Source: CAYSUS01 sp964434165
Lineage (GTDB): Bacteria; Planctomycetota; Planctomycetia; Pirellulales; Thermoguttaceae
Assembly: GCA_964434165.1 (NCBI GenBank)
Contig: CAYSUS010000176.1
Coordinates: 1 to 9,473, forward strand
DNA length: 9,473 nucleotides
Direction: 5' to 3'
In this document: in pieces, positions 5,439-9,473 of the stretch
Numbering within the stretch: position 1 is the first letter of the stretch
Layout of the letters: each line of letters starts with the position of its first letter
Notes under the pieces: model-generated
What the model was told of the DNA's origin: nothing
Seen by the model: the letters and a program-made list of their open reading frames with translations, nothing else
Databases searched by the model: none
Program-made: the position numbers and the translations under genes

Positions 5439-8342
5439 CTAGCCTCCATGGTCGTCTTCTGCCCGCCTCGGCGGATCGCGGCGCGCGTTGATGGCGCGGA
5501 CCGCCTCCTGGGCGGCGTTCTTAACGAAGAAGTTCTTGTCGCGGATCAGGCGCGAAAGGGGCGGCAGGCTCCGCCGCTTCGTGCCGATCCTGCCCAGGGT
5601 CTTGATTGCCTCGGTGCGGACCGACGGGTCCGCGTGGCTCACGTAGGGAAGCACCGCCCCTTCGGCCACGGGGCCCATCTCGGCCAGTGCTTTGGCGGCG
5701 TGGCCGCGGTCGCCGCCTTCCGCGAGGCGCGCGGCCACGGCCTCGGCCGCGCGCTCGTCCTGGACCTTGGCCAGGGCCTCGAAGGCCGGCCAGCGCACGC
5801 CGTGCGACTCGTGGTCCAGGCATCGAATCATCGCCGGGACCGCCTCGGGCGTGTGCCATGCGCCCAGCGCCTTGACGCACGCCACCGTGGTCCAGTGGTC
5901 CTGGGCCGAGCCGAGCACCTTGACCAGCGCGGCCGAGACCTCGGCCCGCCGGCCCTCATCCACGCTCATCTTCGCCAGCCGGTCCGCGGCACCCCTCGCC
6001 CGACCCTCGCTCAGCTCCAGGTCGAGTAGCGCGATCGAGATCGGGTCGCCAGCGGCGGGCTTCGCGCTCGGCCTGGCCTCGGGCTTCCCGCCCGGCTCAG
6101 CGGAAGGCTTCGCCGGGGTGGCCACGGAAGACGCGGCCGGGCGGCGCGCCACCTGGTGCACCGCCTTGTCGGCCGACACGCGCACGAAGAAGTTCTCGCT
6201 CCGGGCCATCTCCTTGAGCTTCTCCAGGCTCTTCCGCGTGCCCACCTCGCCGAGGATCTCGCAGGCCAGCGGAGTCCGCTTCCTGTCGTTCGGGTCCAGG
6301 ACTGCCAGCAGGGCGTCCTCGGCGGCGGGACCCAGGTTCCTCAGCGCGTGCTCGGCCTGGTGGTGGTGTCCCAGCCGGTCCACGAGGGCCTCGGCCACGC
6401 GCGGCTCCGGGAACTCGCCGAGGGCCTTGATCGCCTCCGCGGCGACGAACGTGTCCTTGTCGTCTACCAGCTCGATCAAGTCGGGCACGGCCGCGGCGCC
6501 GGCCCAATGCGCGAGGGCCTCGATGCCCTTGATCCGCTCGAAGTGCTCGCCCTCCCGGACGTTCTTCTTGAGGGCCTCGGCGATCTCCTTGCGGAGCTCC
6601 TTGGGCTCGGCCTCCGTCAGCCGCTCGACCGCCTTGCGCCGCCGGTGCGGGTCCACGCAGCCGAGGTCGGCGAGGTTGGCCTTGTAGAACTCCGGATCGC
6701 TCGGGTCGGTCACCTCGCGCCCCGGCGGAGTCGGCAGTTTGTCCAGATCGGCGACCACGGTGATCTTGCGGCGCTCCGCGTCGACCTCGGTCGAAGCGGC
6801 GAAATCGATCCTGGCGGCCAGGGCATTCAGGTCCCCGGCCACCGGCGCGCCGGCGAACCACTGCTGGTTTTCGGAGGTGCCGAAATAGGATTCATTGCAG
6901 CCGCTGGCCTCGCCGAGGCGCTTGTGCACGACCGCAGCGAGCCCCTCGGGGATCCCCTGGATCTCGATCGAGACGACGTTTCCGGCACCGTGCTTCTCGC
7001 GGAGCTTCGCGGCGCACTGGTCCGGGCCCCTTGGGCTCGCGGGGCCCGGCGCCGCTCCGGAGCCGCGCGCCGCCGCGGCCAGCCCGAACCGCTGCTCGAA
7101 GCTCGGCGGGGACGGTACCGAGGATTGCCCTCCGAGCCGCGCCACCCGGCCCAGCTCGCCGACGTAGGCGTTGATCGTCGAGGTGTATTGCCCCTTGTAC
7201 CGCTGCTTGAGCAGCTCGGCGTCCTCCCTGGTCAGGCGCGAGCGCATGCCGAGGATCTTCCTCTCCGTGGCGTTGATGCGCTGGACGAGAGACTGCATGT
7301 GCGAGACTTTGGCCCGGGCGGTGCGCTCGCCGCGGATCGAGCGGAGCAAGTCGGTGCCCTCCTTGATCTCCGCGAACAGTCTCTTGAAGAGCCCGTCGGC
7401 CTCCTGCCCGGCCGGGCTGAGGCCCCCGGACGACGATCCGCCCGCGCGCGGACCGGGGGCGGAGGAAGGGAGCGGCGCGCGGGACCCGGATCGCGAGCCG
7501 GGGAGCACCGGCTGCGAGGAGGCCCGGCGCGCCGCCGGTTCGCCCCGGGCCACGGGCATGGCGTCGGGAGCGTCGCCGCCGTCGGACTGGATGGCCGAGG
7601 AGATGAAGAAGACCACGAACGCCGCCGCGATCACCCCGGCGAAGCCGGCCGCGCCCAGGGCGGCCTGCTGACGCATGGCGTAGAACACGACCGCGGCGCC
7701 CAGCCCGGCGATGCCCAGGGCGATGAACGGAATGGCCTCGTGGCCGCCGGGGAAATTGAGCACCTTGAACTGGAGCCCGAACAGCGGCAGGATCATGGCC
7801 AGGCACCCGAAGACCCCCATGCCGATGCCGAACTTCAAGAGGGCGGCGTCGTTCTCGTCGAGCTGGAACTTCTTCTGCTTGCGCGGCAGGTAGGCTCCCT
7901 CGCCCAAGGGCGCGCCCGCCGCCAGCGGGCCGGCGCCCAGGGGCCCCGGGCCGGGCGAGGGCGCCTGCGCCGCAGCGGGCAGTCCGGGTGGAGTGGCCCC
8001 GCCGGCGGCCGTGGAGCCGAACTCCTCGGCGAACAGATCGTCCAGGCCGGTCCTCGGGGCGGCCGGCCGCGGGGCCGCGGGCGCGGCCTGGGCCGGTCGC
8101 TGGGCGGCCGAGCGCACCGCCGTGGAGCCGAACTCCTCGGCGAACAGATCGTCCAGGCCGGTCCTCGGGGCGGCCGGCCGCGGGGCCGCGGGCGCGGCCT
8201 GGGCCGGTCGCTGGGCGGCCGAGCGCACCGCGGGAATCGAAAACACTGTGCCGCATTCGGTGCACTTGACCCTCTTGCCGGCCAGGGCGGGCGTGAGGGG
8301 GAACTTCTTCTTGCATCCGGGGCACTGGACTGCCTGGCCCAT
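5439..8342 (-). CDS. MJ0042 zinc-ribbon, membrane and double HEAT-array protein
   Basis: 967 residues from ATG 8342, chosen for a GAGGAG site 9 nt upstream; a TTG at 8351 would abut that site. Order: zinc ribbon of MJ0042 type at 4-35 (C7-x2-C10 and C27-x2-C30); an Ala/Pro linker with two identical 37-residue units at 38-74 and 75-111, each ending GLDDLFAEEFGST; three membrane helices at about 168-190, 203-223 and 227-251; a Ser/Gly/Pro linker; a charged helical segment at 312-402; a small unassigned alpha/beta region at 440-535; HEAT array 1 at about 556-732; a Pro/Lys/Ala linker; HEAT array 2 at about 768-952. The positive-inside rule puts the zinc ribbon in the cytoplasm (RKQKK before helix 1) and the HEAT arrays outside. 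HEAT repeats bind proteins, so a scaffold role is likely; partner unknown. Downstream of a Ser/Thr kinase gene on the same strand. Confidence 0.85.
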   Translation of the reverse strand: MGQAVQCPGCKKKFPLTPALAGKRVKCTECGTVFSIPAVRSAAQRPAQAAPAAPRPAAPRTGLDDLFAEEFGSTAVRSAAQRPAQAAPAAPRPAAPRTGLDDLFAEEFGSTAAGGATPPGLPAAAQAPSPGPGPLGAGPLAAGAPLGEGAYLPRKQKKFQLDENDAALLKFGIGMGVFGCLAMILPLFGLQFKVLNFPGGHEAIPFIALGIAGLGAAVVFYAMRQQAALGAAGFAGVIAAAFVVFFISSAIQSDGGDAPDAMPVARGEPAARRASSQPVLPGSRSGSRAPLPSSAPGPRAGGSSSGGLSPAGQEADGLFKRLFAEIKEGTDLLRSIRGERTARAKVSHMQSLVQRINATERKILGMRSRLTREDAELLKQRYKGQYTSTINAYVGELGRVARLGGQSSVPSPPSFEQRFGLAAAARGSGAAPGPASPRGPDQCAAKLREKHGAGNVVSIEIQGIPEGLAAVVHKRLGEASGCNESYFGTSENQQWFAGAPVAGDLNALAARIDFAASTEVDAERRKITVVADLDKLPTPPGREVTDPSDPEFYKANLADLGCVDPHRRRKAVERLTEAEPKELRKEIAEALKKNVREGEHFERIKGIEALAHWAGAAAVPDLIELVDDKDTFVAAEAIKALGEFPEPRVAEALVDRLGHHHQAEHALRNLGPAAEDALLAVLDPNDRKRTPLACEILGEVGTRKSLEKLKEMARSENFFVRVSADKAVHQVARRPAASSVATPAKPSAEPGGKPEARPSAKPAAGDPISIALLDLELSEGRARGAADRLAKMSVDEGRRAEVSAALVKVLGSAQDHWTTVACVKALGAWHTPEAVPAMIRCLDHESHGVRWPAFEALAKVQDERAAEAVAARLAEGGDRGHAAKALAEMGPVAEGAVLPYVSHADPSVRTEAIKTLGRIGTKRRSLPPLSRLIRDKNFFVKNAAQEAVRAINARRDPPRRAEDDHGG
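8010..8231 (-). repeat. Perfect 111-bp tandem duplication inside the HEAT gene
   Basis: Bases 8010-8120 and 8121-8231 appear identical at all 111 positions, encoding two copies of a 37-residue Ala/Pro linker unit that ends in an acidic GLDDLFAEEF motif. Matching extends only two bases further on the left. Identity at synonymous sites points to a very recent duplication by slippage or unequal exchange, or to an assembly duplication. Confidence 0.93.
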
Positions 8343-8351
8343 ATCGGTCAA

Positions 8352-8357
8352 CTCCTC
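8352..8357 (-). promoter_or_regulatory. Ribosome binding site of the HEAT gene
   Basis: On the - strand GAGGAG precedes the ATG at 8342 by 9 nt. It sets the start at 8342 instead of the TTG that immediately follows it. Confidence 0.65.
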
Positions 8358-8370
8358 GGTGATGCATTTC

Positions 8371-8399
8371 CGCAGGACGGAGTGCTGCTGCGTCCTGCG
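8371..8399 (-). promoter_or_regulatory. Hairpin in the kinase-HEAT spacer
   Basis: A perfect 9-bp inverted repeat (CGCAGGACG at 8371-8379, CGTCCTGCG at 8391-8399) with an 11-nt loop, 13 nt upstream of the HEAT ribosome site. In a kinase-HEAT transcript it would lie between the genes and could attenuate or stabilise the downstream message. A second, weaker hairpin (ACTCCG at 8446-8451 with CGGAGT at 8469-8474) follows the kinase stop. No T-tract is seen, so calling either a terminator is not secure. Confidence 0.45.
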
Positions 8400-8401
8400 T
8401 G

Positions 8402-8439
8402 CTCTCCCTCTCGCCTTGGGAGAGGGCCGGGGTGAGGGC
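8402..8439. repeat. Single divergent copy of the dispersed palindromic element
   Basis: CTCTCCCTCTC, a five-base centre, then GAGAGGG with CCGGGGTGAGGG matches the plan of the 54-bp units at 248-409: a pyrimidine arm, hairpin, purine arm, then GGGGTGAGGG. The stem here is 7 bp (8406-8412 with 8420-8426). In the other strand it reads as the well-known spurious peptide LTPALSQGER. It is flanked by 10-bp direct repeats at 8375-8384 and 8466-8475. Confidence 0.75.
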
Positions 8440-8490
8440 GGCTCGACTCCGTTTTCTCGCTTTGCGGACGGAGTGGCACACCGTTCTCCT

Positions 8491-9473
8491 TCACTCGTCT
8501 TCGGGCTCGAAGCGGAGCACGTTCGTCACGCGCTGGCGCGCGGTCTGCATGCCGATCGACTCCTTTTCGAGATAGGTCTCCCAGGGGCCGCGAACCGCCG
8601 CGGCCGGCGGCGTGAACGTGTGCCGCAGCGTGCCCCCGCGGTGCAGCCCCCGTCCGCCGTCCAGGTCGCGCCAGCCCAGGCGCACCTGCTCGCTCCAGCC
8701 GTGCTCCGACTCGATGATCCAGTAGTAGGTCGCGCTCATCTCCGCCATCCCGATGCCCGACCGGAAGTCCACCTTGACGTTCATCTTGCCTCCTTCGGCC
8801 GCGAGCTTGCCGTCGGCCAGGTGCGGGCCGGGCGTCAGGGTGGCCGGGGGGCGCGAGCCGGGCACGGCGCGAAACGCGACCGGGCCAGTATCGGCGGCCG
8901 CCGCCGCCGTTTCGTCGTCCGTTTGGGGCGACCGGGGAGGCTCCTCGAGCGAGGCCGTCTCCTGACCGTTTTCCGGCTGCTCCACGCGCGTCGGGTGGTC
9001 GAGGGCGCGGCTCCGGCCGAACTGCTCGGCGATCTGCCAGCCGAGATCGGCCACGAGCAAGACGACCAGCACCATCGCCGCCCAGAAGAGCAGCGATCGC
9101 CGCCGGCGCCCACCCCGCGCGGCGGCCGGCGCGCCCTCGACGGCCGGGTTGGCGAACCACTCGCACAGCGGCGCCAGCTCGTCGCCGAGCTCGCGGGCCG
9201 ACCGAAAACGGCGCTGCGGGTCCTTCTCCAGGCAGCGGAGCACGGCGGCGTCGAGCCGGGCCGTCTGCCGGGCGTGGGCCACCAGCAGGGCCGGGTCCTG
9301 CGCGCGCGGCACCGCCGGCGCATCCGCCGACTCCTCGGAAGCCCCGTGCGGCTCGGTGTCGGCCAGCCGGGCGCTGCGCGCCCTCTCCGACGGCGGATCG
9401 AATCGGCCCAGCGGCAGCTCGCCGGTGAGCATCTCGTAGAGCACCACGCCCAGCGAGTAGAGGTCGGCGCGAT
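8491..9473 (-). CDS. Transmembrane Ser/Thr protein kinase, C-terminal part
   Basis: The gene runs off the right edge; 326 residues are visible. It opens at kinase subdomain IX (RADLYSLGVVLYEMLTGELP), continues with LGRFDPPS, and reaches the subdomain XI arginine helix RCLEKDPQRRF at about 79-89, so only the C-lobe is seen and catalytic residues lie outside the window. Between LGRFDPPS and LDAAVLRCLEKDP are some 44 residues, roughly 30 more than in typical planctomycete kinases with this motif. A basic patch, RGGRRRR, and one membrane helix (about 126-145) follow. The rest, a Glu/Pro/Ala-rich linker and then about 100 residues rich in aromatic strands (ATYYWIIESEHGWSEQVRLG), should lie outside the cytoplasm and is not a family I recognise. 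It may sense an envelope signal and phosphorylate cytoplasmic targets. The HEAT gene follows 148 bp downstream on the same strand. Confidence 0.88.
   Translation of the reverse strand, partial: RADLYSLGVVLYEMLTGELPLGRFDPPSERARSARLADTEPHGASEESADAPAVPRAQDPALLVAHARQTARLDAAVLRCLEKDPQRRFRSARELGDELAPLCEWFANPAVEGAPAAARGGRRRRSLLFWAAMVLVVLLVADLGWQIAEQFGRSRALDHPTRVEQPENGQETASLEEPPRSPQTDDETAAAAADTGPVAFRAVPGSRPPATLTPGPHLADGKLAAEGGKMNVKVDFRSGIGMAEMSATYYWIIESEHGWSEQVRLGWRDLDGGRGLHRGGTLRHTFTPPAAAVRGPWETYLEKESIGMQTARQRVTNVLRFEPEDE

Noticed and set aside
6156..8435. 759-residue + strand open frame
   Set aside because: Opposite the HEAT/zinc-ribbon gene; it exists because third positions are nearly all G or C, and even repeats the 111-bp duplication. 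No domain is seen.
6892..8481. 529-residue - strand open frame with a good AAGGAG site before a GTG
   Set aside because: It runs through the dispersed repeat (LTPALSQGER peptide) and then out of frame through the HEAT gene, giving Arg/Gly/Pro-rich sequence with no family features.
1..9473. tRNA or rRNA genes, integrase or transposase genes
   Set aside because: No cloverleaf with a TTCGA-type arm, no rRNA segments and no DDE or tyrosine recombinase motifs were found on either strand.

Overview
The window looks like chromosomal DNA from a high-GC member of Planctomycetota, or a close relative in the PVC group. Four things point there: a PEP-CTERM sorted exported protein, a transmembrane Ser/Thr kinase whose C-lobe carries the LPLGRF-PPS signature common in planctomycete kinases, an MJ0042-type zinc-ribbon protein joined to membrane helices and HEAT repeats, and Gfo/Idh/MocA and sugar-epimerase genes. 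This assignment comes from recognised families and base composition; no database was searched.

Left part (1-2334). The 3' end of a Gfo/Idh/MocA oxidoreductase is followed by a tandem array of three 54-bp palindromic units. Next comes a stretch of visibly lower GC and less biased third codon positions. It holds a papain-like (C1A) peptidase remnant fused to a GNAT acetyltransferase, a small probable antitoxin, and a VapC/PIN toxin broken by a frameshift. The peptidase part has no catalytic cysteine. The block reads as a decaying accessory cassette.

Middle part (2335-5250, + strand). An exported protein with two DNRLRE-like beta-sandwich regions and a C-terminal PEP-CTERM anchor overlaps, by GTGA, a conserved His/Asp-rich helical protein that starts MNYLAHAL. 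Forty-six bases later comes a D-psicose/D-tagatose 3-epimerase-like TIM barrel with a complete metal site. The GTGA overlap implies translational coupling of the first two genes; one transcript for all three is plausible.

Right part (5251-9473). The + strand genes meet the - strand genes at a structured spacer built around an 88-bp near-palindrome made of three hairpins. On the - strand, in transcription order, lie the C-terminal part of a transmembrane Ser/Thr kinase and, 148 bp downstream, a 967-residue protein. That protein has an MJ0042 zinc ribbon, a duplicated Ala/Pro linker, three membrane helices, a helical segment and two homologous HEAT arrays. Both proteins are predicted to place large C-terminal domains outside the cytoplasm, so they may share an envelope signalling or scaffolding role; that is inference. 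The spacer between them carries hairpins and a divergent single copy of the palindrome family seen at the left end.
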